A DNA stretch of 64,000 bases. Origin: Chlamydiia bacterium. GTDB lineage: Bacteria; Chlamydiota; Chlamydiia; Chlamydiales; 2-12-FULL-49-11. Shown here piece by piece: positions 33,930-42,292 of this stretch. Each line of letters opens with the position of its first letter. The first letter of the stretch is position 1. The notes under the pieces were generated by a model that was not told the DNA's origin, ran no database searches, and saw nothing but the letters and a program-made list of their open reading frames with translations. The stretch lies in assembly GCA_022601435.1 (NCBI GenBank), contig JAJACQ010000025.1, positions 1-64,000 on the forward strand, in the 5' to 3' direction. The position numbers were made by a program, and so were the translations under genes.

Positions 33930-35465
33930 TTAAATAGAAGTGGTACTCTCTTTTTTGGCTCCAAATAAAGATATAATCATCAAAAATAAACAAATATATC
34001 CCATAACATTATTAAGTTCTACAAATGCAAAAGTTTCCGTTTGAGATTCAATCAAAGATTCCAAATAATTCTGAGCACTTGTTAAGTCTGGGATATATCT
34101 AGTAATATCTTCAAAATAGGCTCTTGATACCTCTTTATACTCATTAAAAGTTGTTGCAAAATTAGTTTGCTGATGAATTCCACGCCTTATGTAAAGTGTG
34201 GTATAAATAGATGTACCAATTCCTCCAGATAAGCTCCTTAAAAAATGAAAGATCCCTAACCCTGCTGCTAAATCTCTATCTTCTAAAGAATTTGAGACCA
34301 TAGAAATTGTTGGAACCATCCAAAAACTTAACCCAAAACCAAAAATTACTCGAGACATTGCTATATGAAAGAAACTAATCATGGGAACAAAATTAGCTGC
34401 ATAAAAACATCCTAAAGCCATCCAAAAAAAACCTGCTGCTATAAGTATTACATGTCTTTTTACTACAGTCATAAGCCTTCCTACAATCACAGCTCCTGTT
34501 AAGGATCCTATGCCCATAGGAGCTACTGCAAGACCCGCTAAATAAGAAGTGTACCCTAAAACATCCTCAAGCCATAAAGGGAAAATAACAACAGCTGCAA
34601 AATACAATGAGTAAGCAAAAAAGATAATAAAACAAGAGATTGTAAATCTTCTATTTTTAAAAAGGTTTAACTTAAATAGAGGTTTTTCTGAGATAAAACT
34701 CCACATTAAAATATAGGCAATTGATAAAAAAGCTATTATTGACAGTACTCTTACGCGATATGAAAGCCACCAATCCCATTGCTGCCCTTTATCTAAAAAT
34801 AATTGCAAACATGTCATACCAAAAAAGAGTAAGAAAAATGTCACCCAATCAAAACCTTCCTTTGTTGTTTCATCTTTAAAGTCTTTCATTAATAGAGCCA
34901 TTAAAAAAACACTTATCACTCCAATTGGAATGTTGATATAAAAAATCCATCTCCATAGATAATTATAACAAATATAACCCCCTACAACTGGGCCAATTAC
35001 AGGAGCCACCATCACAATTAGTGAAAAAACAGTGGCAATAAGATCAACTTTTTCACGATATAACTTTGTAAGAATTCCTTGAGATAAAGGTATCAAAGGC
35101 CCTGCCGCTGCTCCTTGCAAAAACCGCGCAACCACTAAAGTTACTAATGTAGGTGCTGCTGCACAAGTAAAAGAAAAGAATGTAAATAAAATAGCTGCCC
35201 AAATAATGACCTTTGCATCACCAAACATCTTTACAAGCCATGATGTCATAGGAAGAAATATAGCATTCCCCACAGAGAAAAATGTAATTACATATGTTCC
35301 TTGACTTGTACTAACACCTAAACCTCCTGCGATATATGGAACAGCAACATTTGCAATTGTATAATCAAGAACAAACATAAATGCTACTAAACATAGCGCA
35401 AAACTTAAGACTATTTTTTGAGAAGATGTAAGGTTTTCACCTAAGCTACTTACGTTCTCTTGCAA
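33930..35465 (-). CDS. EmrB-like MFS exporter (DHA2 family)
   Basis: 511 residues, about fourteen membrane helices. Signatures include FVLDYTIANVAVPYIAGGLG in helix 1, GPLIPLSQGILTKLYREK and GPVVGGYICYNYLWRWIFYI. The start is a TTG with a near-perfect AGGAGGTGA seven bases upstream, which fixes it and makes a twenty-base overlap with the fusion-protein gene. It is the inner-membrane pump of a three-part exporter encoded in the order outer-membrane channel, fusion protein, pump. The substrate is unknown. Confidence 0.92.
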   Translation of the reverse strand: MQENVSSLGENLTSSQKIVLSFALCLVAFMFVLDYTIANVAVPYIAGGLGVSTSQGTYVITFFSVGNAIFLPMTSWLVKMFGDAKVIIWAAILFTFFSFTCAAAPTLVTLVVARFLQGAAAGPLIPLSQGILTKLYREKVDLIATVFSLIVMVAPVIGPVVGGYICYNYLWRWIFYINIPIGVISVFLMALLMKDFKDETTKEGFDWVTFFLLFFGMTCLQLFLDKGQQWDWWLSYRVRVLSIIAFLSIAYILMWSFISEKPLFKLNLFKNRRFTISCFIIFFAYSLYFAAVVIFPLWLEDVLGYTSYLAGLAVAPMGIGSLTGAVIVGRLMTVVKRHVILIAAGFFWMALGCFYAANFVPMISFFHIAMSRVIFGFGLSFWMVPTISMVSNSLEDRDLAAGLGIFHFLRSLSGGIGTSIYTTLYIRRGIHQQTNFATTFNEYKEVSRAYFEDITRYIPDLTSAQNYLESLIESQTETFAFVELNNVMGYICLFLMIISLFGAKKESTTSI

Positions 35466-36621
35466 GGACTCTCACCTCCTCGGATATCATTCCAGCAAAA
35501 GTTCTATTTTGCCGGAAAATCTCATCAATTATTCTCTGTGAGCCTTTTTCCTGTTCTTTAAATACATTGGTTTCCCAAAGAGGCGCTTGATCTTTAATGG
35601 GAGTTGGTAATTTTAAGCCATCAACATCTTTTACATTAATTGTTACATTCATTGAAAGTCCAAGCCTTAAAGGATATTTTTTTAAAACAGCAGAATCTAA
35701 ACTCACCCTCACTGGGACACGTTGAACTATTTTTATCCAGTTGCCAGTTGCGTTTTGAGGGGGTATAGGAGAAAATACTGCTCCAGTCCCTCCTGCTATT
35801 CCTAAAACTGTTCCATTGTAAACGACACTGCTTCCATAAAAATCAGAAGTCATACTTACTTGTTGACCTATACGGATTTTATCCATATGGATTTCTTTAT
35901 AGTTTGCATCTACCCAAATCTCATCTAAGGGTACAATTGCTAAAAGTTGAGAAGAAGGTGAGATCGCTTCCCCTACCTGAACACCGCGCTGAGCAATAAT
36001 TCCTGATGCAGGTGCTTTTATAATACATCTTTGTAAATTCACATATGATCTTTTTACAACATCTGCAGCAGCCAAAACTTTAGGATGAGTTTGAACAGTT
36101 GTATTCTCTACTAAAGAGACAGCTTTTCTTAAATTAAAGAAAGCAGCTTCAAGAGCAGCAGCGGCACCTTCTAGTGTTGTTTTAGAGTGAATGTAATCTT
36201 CTTTTGAAACAGCGCCAGATGGAACTAAAGCTTCTCTATCAATAAAATCAACCTCAGCCCGCATAAACTCAGCTTCTCTTTCTTTTACTATAGCTGCATT
36301 TCTATACACATTTTCAAAAAGCTCTGTGACCTCTCTTATTGTTAAGGCAAGATCTGAAACAGCTTTATTAAATGCGATCTTGTTATCAGTCTCATCTAAA
36401 GTAACTAAAATTTGTCCCTGTTCAACATATTGAGTTTCTTTACAATAAACAGCAGAAACATAACCTGAGATTTGAGGAGTTAGCCTTACTTGGTTTCCGT
36501 GAACATATGCATCGCGTGTAAAATCCTCAAAGCGGCCCCAAAAAAGCCACCAGATGAAAATTCCTAAACCAATTAAAACAACTACGGCAGAGAAAAGAAT
36601 GATCTTCTTTTTATTTTGCAT
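35446..36621 (-). CDS. EmrA/HlyD-like membrane fusion protein
   Basis: 391 residues from the ATG at 36621, chosen because AAGGAGAGG sits just before it; an upstream in-frame extension to 36663 has no such site. One N-terminal helix (IILFSAVVVLIGLGIFIWWL), biotinyl-lipoyl half-motifs VSAVYCKETQYVEQGQILVT and IKAPASGIIAQRGVQVGEAI, a helical hairpin between them, and the beta-barrel domain (WVDANYKEIHMDKIRIGQQV). It links the pump to the TolC-like channel across the periplasm. It overlaps both neighbours. Confidence 0.93.
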   Translation of the reverse strand: MQNKKKIILFSAVVVLIGLGIFIWWLFWGRFEDFTRDAYVHGNQVRLTPQISGYVSAVYCKETQYVEQGQILVTLDETDNKIAFNKAVSDLALTIREVTELFENVYRNAAIVKEREAEFMRAEVDFIDREALVPSGAVSKEDYIHSKTTLEGAAAALEAAFFNLRKAVSLVENTTVQTHPKVLAAADVVKRSYVNLQRCIIKAPASGIIAQRGVQVGEAISPSSQLLAIVPLDEIWVDANYKEIHMDKIRIGQQVSMTSDFYGSSVVYNGTVLGIAGGTGAVFSPIPPQNATGNWIKIVQRVPVRVSLDSAVLKKYPLRLGLSMNVTINVKDVDGLKLPTPIKDQAPLWETNVFKEQEKGSQRIIDEIFRQNRTFAGMISEEVRVLARERK

Positions 36622-38053
36622 TCCTCTCCTTTTCCTCTTTCTCAGTCTCCTTAAACCCACCACCTAATGAATTAATAAAAGAAATATAAGCTATAGCTTT
36701 TTGTCTTTCTCTTTCAATTAAAAGAGCCTTATTCTCTAAATAAACCTCATCAAACTTAAGAACCGAGATCATAGAGGATACACCATGAGAAAATCTTAAA
36801 AACTCTAACTTATAGTTTTTCTTTGCAAGCTCTAACTTTTTTCGTTGAACCTCTTCTCTTTCGATAGTTTCAGTAAATTTAATTACTGTATCCCTTACAT
36901 CTTTAGCCGCTTTTAAAAATAGATCATTAAATTCGTAAACAGATGCTTCATAAGCATCTTTACTCTTTCTCCAATTAGCAAGTAATCTGCCACCTGTAAA
37001 AAGTGGTTGTGTTATTTCTGGAAATAAAAGATTTGCAAAAGAATCACCTTTAAAGAGATTTTCACCTTTATTTGTAACTAGTGCAGGCGCTTCCATAATT
37101 GTTACATCTGGTAAAAACTCTGTGACAGCAACACCAATTTCTAAGGCATTTTTCTTAGTCACCCATAACGAGGAAAGAAGATCTGGTCTACGAGATAATA
37201 ATGTTGTGGTTATTTTTTCTGGAAGTTCCAATTTATATTTAACAACCTCATACGGTTTTTTTGTTTTTACTTCATTTTCTGGATTCACTCCTATTAAAAT
37301 ATTAATCAACGATTGTTGTAATAAAATCTCACTATTTACCGCAAGAAGCGCTTCTTGTATTCCTTTTACATTTTGTTTTGAACTTTGGGCTTGTATTTCA
37401 TTATCTATTCGATTCTTTTTACGAAGCTCAATTAAAGCAGAGTGCTTTTCTTTTTTAGATAGCATTTGCTCAATGACTTCTTTTTTAGATTTCATAGCCA
37501 CTAAAGTAAAATAACTTTTAGCAATCGATGTTGTTAATATAAGTTTTGATTGTTCATACTGCATTCGTGTTGCATGCATCGTTCCTAATGCTGCTTTATA
37601 TTTCTTTTGGTTTTTCATCCAAAAATCAAACTCATAGGTGAAGTTAAATAGTAAGTTATATAAGAAACTATTTTGTTTTGAATCTGGTAAAATTTCCTGT
37701 AGAAAATGCGCATCAGTTAAATATAACCAGAGATACTGAAAAACACCTGATATTTCAGGAAATAATTTTGAACGTGTCATCATAGCTGTTTCGTTTGCCA
37801 CATCAACTCGCTTTTTTAACCCATTTAAACCAGGGTTTCTAGCAAGAGCTGTTTTGATTAAACAAGAAAGACAATCATCACGAAACTCTTCATACCAATT
37901 TTGATCAGGGTAATCCCCTTCTGCAAATAAATCTGTATCTAAGGCTTCTTTCACTGTTTTAGTTAATGAAATATCTTTAGTTAAAGAAACCTTTTCACCC
38001 TTTCCAAGGCAAGAAGTAAATAAAACACAAATTAAAATCAATTTTCTTCTCAT
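36611..38053 (-). CDS. TolC/NodT-type outer-membrane efflux lipoprotein
   Basis: 480 residues with a lipoprotein signal (LILICVLFTSCLGKGE). Two copies of the outer-membrane efflux protein repeat: ARNPGLNGLKKRVDVANETA with PEISGVFQY, and SRRPDLLSSLWVTKKNALEI with FLPDVTI. TLPTSF-like strand segments and long coiled helices follow the TolC fold. It is the outer-membrane duct of the exporter, first in the three-gene operon; ddl lies upstream on the same strand 80 bases away. Confidence 0.9.
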   Translation of the reverse strand: MRRKLILICVLFTSCLGKGEKVSLTKDISLTKTVKEALDTDLFAEGDYPDQNWYEEFRDDCLSCLIKTALARNPGLNGLKKRVDVANETAMMTRSKLFPEISGVFQYLWLYLTDAHFLQEILPDSKQNSFLYNLLFNFTYEFDFWMKNQKKYKAALGTMHATRMQYEQSKLILTTSIAKSYFTLVAMKSKKEVIEQMLSKKEKHSALIELRKKNRIDNEIQAQSSKQNVKGIQEALLAVNSEILLQQSLINILIGVNPENEVKTKKPYEVVKYKLELPEKITTTLLSRRPDLLSSLWVTKKNALEIGVAVTEFLPDVTIMEAPALVTNKGENLFKGDSFANLLFPEITQPLFTGGRLLANWRKSKDAYEASVYEFNDLFLKAAKDVRDTVIKFTETIEREEVQRKKLELAKKNYKLEFLRFSHGVSSMISVLKFDEVYLENKALLIERERQKAIAYISFINSLGGGFKETEKEEKERNAK

Positions 38054-38133
38054 AATTTTCTAATAAGTAAAAAAATACTTTAAAACAAATAAATTCGTTA
38101 TTTTATTTCAGAAAAAAAACATCTTAATATGAT

Positions 38134-39096
38134 CTATACAAAACTCTTCTTAATGCATTCTAAGAGTTCTTTAACTTTAGTTTGGGGGCTTTTATTACGA
38201 AGAGTATTTTTGATTAAAATCGAAATGATTTCTTTATATGAATATCCATCTTTGATTAATGCCTTTGGATAAAGACTATCAGGAGTAAATCCGGGAATTG
38301 TATTTACCTCCATTACTTGAATTTCGCCATCTTCTTTTAAGAAAAAATCAACCCTTGCCATACCTTTACATCCAAGCACTTTAAAAGCCTTTTTCGCACA
38401 CTTTTGAAATCTATTCTTATCAACATTTTCAGCTGGAAGAAAATATTTCGCACCCAATTCAGTATACTTTGTTTCATATGTATGTATTTCTGCATTTGGA
38501 ATTAACTCACATGGTGACGAACAAATAATATTATCACCTTCTTGCAAAACACTACACCAAATTTCTCTTCCTTGAATATACTCTTCAACTAACACTTTTT
38601 TTCCAAGCTTGAAAGCTTCAATTAAAGCACTCTCTGGATGATCAAGAACTTTATAGACTCCAAATGTCGAACCAAGAGATGATGATTTTATAATACAAGG
38701 TGTAGAAATTTCATCACCTAATGCCTCTGTCAAAGAAAAGTAAGTCTTAAATGGTGTGGTTTTAATGCCGTGAGTTTCTAATACCCGTTTTGAAAGATCT
38801 TTATCCATGCAGATTGCTGATGAGTCCACCCCACATCCTACATAAGGAATATTATTCATTTCTAAAAAACCCTGAAATGTACCATTCTCTCCGGACCCAC
38901 CGTGAAATAAAGGGAAAATCACAGAGCATTCTTTTAATGCAGAAATAATATCATTAATTCTGAAGCCATCTTTATACCAATTTCCATCTTTGTCTAAAAA
39001 AAACCTTACAGCATTTACTTCTTTACAAAAAGCATCTGTACTCATCACAGAAATATCATGTTCTAATGAATTACCACCATAAACAACGCCGATCAT
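38134..39096 (-). CDS. ddl: D-alanine--D-alanine ligase, free-standing
   Basis: 320 residues. ATP-grasp enzyme that makes the D-Ala-D-Ala dipeptide for lipid II. Seen: VVYGGNSLEHDISVMS at the N-terminus, FPLFHGGSGENGTFQGFLE (Gly-rich substrate loop), CIIKSSSLGSTFGVYKV, VEEYIQGREIW and EVNTIPGFTPDSLYPK (Mg and phosphate binding). In Chlamydiaceae this activity is fused to MurC; here the gene is separate. AGGGGGG lies upstream of the ATG. Implies that the organism makes peptidoglycan precursors. Confidence 0.94.
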   Translation of the reverse strand: MIGVVYGGNSLEHDISVMSTDAFCKEVNAVRFFLDKDGNWYKDGFRINDIISALKECSVIFPLFHGGSGENGTFQGFLEMNNIPYVGCGVDSSAICMDKDLSKRVLETHGIKTTPFKTYFSLTEALGDEISTPCIIKSSSLGSTFGVYKVLDHPESALIEAFKLGKKVLVEEYIQGREIWCSVLQEGDNIICSSPCELIPNAEIHTYETKYTELGAKYFLPAENVDKNRFQKCAKKAFKVLGCKGMARVDFFLKEDGEIQVMEVNTIPGFTPDSLYPKALIKDGYSYKEIISILIKNTLRNKSPQTKVKELLECIKKSFV

Positions 39097-39145
39097 TTAG
39101 CCCCCTAAAAACATTTATCATAGTAAAACTTTGGATTATTTGCAC

Positions 39146-39174
39146 TTGAAAAGAGTTGTTGTTCTGCTTACAAT
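39146..39174 (+). promoter_or_regulatory. Promoter of tsaC, predicted leaderless
   Basis: TTGAAA at 39146-39151, TACAAT at 39169-39174, spacing 17. The expected start of transcription (seven bases after the -10 box) is the A of the ATG at 39181; no Shine-Dalgarno lies between. Confidence 0.65.
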
Positions 39175-39180
39175 GAATAC

Positions 39181-39747
39181 ATGAATGCAATAGACATATT
39201 AAAAAATGATGAAGTCATTATCCACCCTACAGATACTGTGTATGGGATCTCTGGACTTTATAGCTCAGAAATTGCTTATAAAAAAATTTATTCTATAAAA
39301 AATAGATCATTTAACAAACCTCTCGGAGTTTTAATTTCTTCTCTGTCTCAAATTCCTACTTTCACTGATGTGGCGTTGGATGAAATTAAAACTGTAATAC
39401 CCTTCTTAAACCAAGGAATGACCATTCTTTTAAAATTAAAACAAAGCGCCCCTTCTCATTTAAAAAAGCAAAGTGATTTTATAGGGCTTCGCATCCCCCA
39501 ACACCCTGAAACACAAAATTTAATCAATATTACAGGTCCATTAATCTGTACCTCCGCTAATCTTTCCGGTGAAAATCCCATCACTTCTAAAGATGAAGCT
39601 CGTAAATTTTTCCAAGGTGTTTTTATTTTAAATGGTGAATCACCCAAAAGCCACACCCCTTCAACGATTATAAAATATGAAGATGGTAAATATACCTTAA
39701 TTAGAGAGGGACACATCCAAATAAATGACTATAAATGTTTGTTTTAA
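39181..39747 (+). CDS. tsaC: Threonylcarbamoyl-AMP synthase (Sua5/YrdC/TsaC family)
   Basis: 188 residues with VIIHPTDTVYGISGLYSS, the KNRSFNKPLGVLISS signature (KxR...KP motif binding ATP and carbonate), LRIPQHPETQ and CTSANLSGENP. It makes threonylcarbamoyl-AMP from Thr, bicarbonate and ATP, the first step of the tRNA t6A37 modification. TsaD, which uses the product, is encoded one gene downstream. Confidence 0.92.
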   Translation: MNAIDILKNDEVIIHPTDTVYGISGLYSSEIAYKKIYSIKNRSFNKPLGVLISSLSQIPTFTDVALDEIKTVIPFLNQGMTILLKLKQSAPSHLKKQSDFIGLRIPQHPETQNLINITGPLICTSANLSGENPITSKDEARKFFQGVFILNGESPKSHTPSTIIKYEDGKYTLIREGHIQINDYKCLF

Positions 39748-39771
39748 AAACTCAAAACGTGTAAAATATAG

Positions 39772-39793
39772 AGGTTTTTGAAAAAAACCTTTT
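39772..39793 (+). terminator. Hairpin after tsaC
   Basis: AGGTTTTT (39772-39779) pairs with AAAAACCT (39783-39790), followed by a short T-run. A weak intrinsic terminator. Confidence 0.5.
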
Positions 39794-39842
39794 CAATTTA
39801 AAACCTATAAATTAAAATAAAAACTATAACAAAGGATTTCTT

Positions 39843-40274
39843 ATGTCAAAACAAGCGCAAAGCGGTGATACAGTTCATATACACTATAAAGGTACATTAG
39901 AAGATGGAACTACATTTGATACATCTTATGACAGAAATGAACCCCTAAAATTTAAGCTCGGTCAAAAGGAAGTTATTGAAGGTTTTGAAAAAGCTTGCCT
40001 AGGTATGGCTGTTGGTGAGAAAAAGGATGTTAAAATCCCACCTAAAGAAGCTTATGGAGAGTACTCAAAGGAACTTGTTCAACAAGTCGAAAAAAAGTAT
40101 TTCCCAGAAGACATTGAATTAACAATCGGTCAAGAGTTTATGATTGGTGGTAATGAGTTCCAAACAATGGCACGTATTACTGGAATAAAAGGTGAAGAAA
40201 TTACTTTAGATGCAAATCCTAGACTTGCAGGAAAAACACTTAATTTTTCAATTGAACTTGTAGATATTACTTAA
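39843..40274 (+). CDS. SlyD/FkpB-like FKBP-type peptidyl-prolyl isomerase
   Basis: 143 residues. FKBP core: VHIHYKGTLEDGTTFDTSY, EPLKFKLGQKEVIEGFEKAC, GEKKDVKIPPKEAYGEY, and the return strand NPRLAGKTLNFSIELVDI. The middle (about 78-125) is the IF chaperone domain of SlyD-type enzymes. No signal peptide and no SlyD-type His/Cys metal tail, so it is a cytosolic isomerase-chaperone. AAAGGA precedes the ATG. Confidence 0.93.
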   Translation: MSKQAQSGDTVHIHYKGTLEDGTTFDTSYDRNEPLKFKLGQKEVIEGFEKACLGMAVGEKKDVKIPPKEAYGEYSKELVQQVEKKYFPEDIELTIGQEFMIGGNEFQTMARITGIKGEEITLDANPRLAGKTLNFSIELVDIT

Positions 40275-40287
40275 ATAAGACTATAAT
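40258..40287 (+). promoter_or_regulatory. Promoter of tsaD, predicted leaderless
   Basis: TTGTAG at 40258-40263 and consensus TATAAT at 40282-40287, spacing 18, lying across the end of the FKBP gene. The ATG at 40295 is seven bases after the -10 box and has no Shine-Dalgarno. Confidence 0.55.
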
Positions 40288-40294
40288 TCCTTCC

Positions 40295-41335
40295 ATGATT
40301 ACGCTAGGAATTGAAACAAGCTGTGATGAAACAGCCGCAAGTGTCTATGATGGTAAAACTATTTTATCAAATATTGTTTTGTCTCAAATTGAACTCCACA
40401 AAGAATTTGGTGGCGTTTTTCCTGAACTTGCGGCAAGAAGGCATTTAGATCACATGCTATTAGTTATTGATCGTGCTTTAAAAGAAGCTCAAATTTCAAA
40501 GAATGATTTAGATCTAATTTCTGTTGCCTCTTCACCTGGTTTAATAGGGGCATTATTGATGGGTGTTAACTGTGCAAAGTCTTTGGGACTTGCTTTAGGG
40601 ATTCCTGTCATCGGCGTAAATCATGTTGAAGCACACCTTTTTGCCAACTTCCTAGAATTTGAAAATGAAATTACCTTTCCAGCTCTAGGATTAATTGTTT
40701 CCGGTGGCCACACTGCCCTTCTTTATTTAGAAGATAAAAATAATTCTAAAGTGCTTGGCACAACACTTGATGACGCGATCGGTGAATGCTTTGATAAAGT
40801 TGCCCGTATGCTTGATCTCCCCTATCCCGGAGGTCCGGAAATTGAGAAAATAGCAAAACTTGGAGACCCCTCGATCTTTAATTTTAAAACACCAAAAATT
40901 AAGAATCGTCCTTATGATTTCTCTTTTAGCGGCCTTAAAACAAAAGTCCTTTATACCCTATTTGGGCAAGATGGAATAGATGGGAAAAAGCAAGTTCCGA
41001 AATCTTCTTATCCAGATATCGCAGCCTCTTTTCAAAAGGCTGCCTTCTCTTCTTTAATTAATGCAATTAATGAAGCAGTAGAAAATTTAAATGTTAACTC
41101 TATATTGGTTGGCGGAGGTGTAAGCGCAAGCAGCACTTTAAAACAAATGCTTAACACACAGCTTCTAAGTAGTGTGAATGTCTTTATTCCAGATATTAAG
41201 TATTCTCTTGATAATGGCGCCATGATTGCAGCTCTTGGTTACCATAAATTCAAGCAAATTGGTGCTTCTAATGAAAATTTAAGTGCCTCCCCTTCATCAA
41301 GAAAGCATTCCTTCGATTTTTGTCAAAATAGTTAA
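40295..41335 (+). CDS. tsaD: tRNA t6A37 threonylcarbamoyltransferase TsaD
   Basis: 346 residues. ASKHA-fold signatures: GIETSCDETAASVYDG at the N-terminus, the metal-binding RRHLDHMLLV (HxxxH type), LGIPVIGVNHVEAHLFANFL, LIVSGGHTALLYL, GTTLDDAIGECFDKVARMLD and the terminal DNGAMIAALGYHKF. It transfers the threonylcarbamoyl group to A37 of ANN-decoding tRNAs, together with TsaB/TsaE encoded elsewhere. Confidence 0.96.
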   Translation: MITLGIETSCDETAASVYDGKTILSNIVLSQIELHKEFGGVFPELAARRHLDHMLLVIDRALKEAQISKNDLDLISVASSPGLIGALLMGVNCAKSLGLALGIPVIGVNHVEAHLFANFLEFENEITFPALGLIVSGGHTALLYLEDKNNSKVLGTTLDDAIGECFDKVARMLDLPYPGGPEIEKIAKLGDPSIFNFKTPKIKNRPYDFSFSGLKTKVLYTLFGQDGIDGKKQVPKSSYPDIAASFQKAAFSSLINAINEAVENLNVNSILVGGGVSASSTLKQMLNTQLLSSVNVFIPDIKYSLDNGAMIAALGYHKFKQIGASNENLSASPSSRKHSFDFCQNS

Positions 41336-41402
41336 GTTTAATAATTTCATAAATCTTGTAATGCGCTATTCTAATTGTTTAATTATCTAAAAAAATAGGA
41401 TT

Positions 41403-42011
41403 ATGATGAATAACATTGGAGCTGCTAAAATCTTAGACCGTATATCAGAGGTTGAGTTTAATAAAGATAATCGACCTTGCAATGAGGTTGTTAACTTTTT
41501 TTCAAACTTTGTTAAAATAACAGGTCTTATTAAACAATATATTACTCTATGCAGAACAAATATAAATAAATTATTAAGACAAAGACATTCATACAGCCAT
41601 GTCTATGGAGAAGATTTTACAAAATCCACTTTTATTTTAAAAAAGACTATGAGCCAAATAAAACTTCCAACGACTTCTATAACTAAAAAATTAAATTTTT
41701 GGAAGCTTTCTATAGAAACAGGATCAAAAGATGAAGAATTCGATGTTGCATTTAGCCTTATTAAAAATATTACTGAAACTGCTTTTCAGTTAATTTCCCA
41801 TTTATCCAGAGCCTTACACTCTTATAATAAACTTTACCTAGATCTAAAAGATTTAAATCTTGCATTTATGATAAAAGCTATTAAAATTCCCAGACAATGT
41901 CTTGATAGAGATGTTCGTGTACTAAGATTTGAGTTTAACTTTGATGAGCAAATAAGGAGAATTAAGGACGCTGCACTACTTATCTTTAATTTAAAAACTA
42001 GAGAAGGATGA
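41403..42011 (+). CDS. Helical protein of unknown function
   Basis: 202 residues from an ATG-ATG start preceded by AGGATT. Basic, all-helical in appearance, with no signal peptide, membrane segment or motif (VNFFSNFVKITGLIKQYI, FSLIKNITETAFQLISHLSR). Not similar to the neighbours. Placed between tsaD and rpmG as a single gene with its own upstream gap. Confidence 0.6.
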   Translation: MMNNIGAAKILDRISEVEFNKDNRPCNEVVNFFSNFVKITGLIKQYITLCRTNINKLLRQRHSYSHVYGEDFTKSTFILKKTMSQIKLPTTSITKKLNFWKLSIETGSKDEEFDVAFSLIKNITETAFQLISHLSRALHSYNKLYLDLKDLNLAFMIKAIKIPRQCLDRDVRVLRFEFNFDEQIRRIKDAALLIFNLKTREG

Positions 42012-42068
42012 TTGTTTTTTTGTAGTTTTTTGTTGAATCTATATAGCAAATATGTGATAAATAAAAAC

Positions 42069-42097
42069 TTGTTAAAAATAAAGGTTGTCTGTATACT
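42069..42097 (+). promoter_or_regulatory. Promoter of rpmG
   Basis: TTGTTA at 42069-42074 and TATACT at 42092-42097, spacing 17. The predicted leader is about 22 bases and carries AAAGGA before the ATG. Confidence 0.75.
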
Positions 42098-42125
42098 AGT
42101 CTCTAAAATTCATAAAGGATAAACA

Positions 42126-42287
42126 ATGGCAAAGAAAAAAAATCGTCAACCAATCACTTTAGAAAGTACAGAGAGTAAATACAGAACAACTACTGTGAAA
42201 AACCCTAAGAACACTACTGCTAGATTAGAGCTTAAAAAGTATGATCCTACTCTAAGAAAGCATGTAATGTTTAAAGAGAAAAAATAA
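42126..42287 (+). CDS. rpmG: 50S ribosomal protein L33
   Basis: 53 residues: [40 protein letters not shown] and the C-terminal [13 protein letters not shown], which is the L33 ending. It lacks the zinc-binding Cys pairs, so it is the Cys-free (C-minus) form. A component of the large subunit near the E site. The downstream ABC permease starts five bases after its stop. Confidence 0.92.
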   Translation: MAKKKNRQPITLESTESKYRTTTVKNPKNTTARLELKKYDPTLRKHVMFKEKK

Positions 42288-42292
42288 AATAA

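Noticed and set aside
37122..37514. Plus ORF of 130 residues inside the TolC-like gene
   Set aside because: Antisense shadow; the opposite strand has full outer-membrane efflux motifs.
33930..38053. Efflux operon as an acquired resistance island
   Set aside because: No mobile-element ends, integrase or base-composition change is visible around it.
42012..42125. Possible tRNA or small RNA before rpmG
   Set aside because: No cloverleaf or T-loop motif; the stretch is explained by the rpmG promoter and leader.
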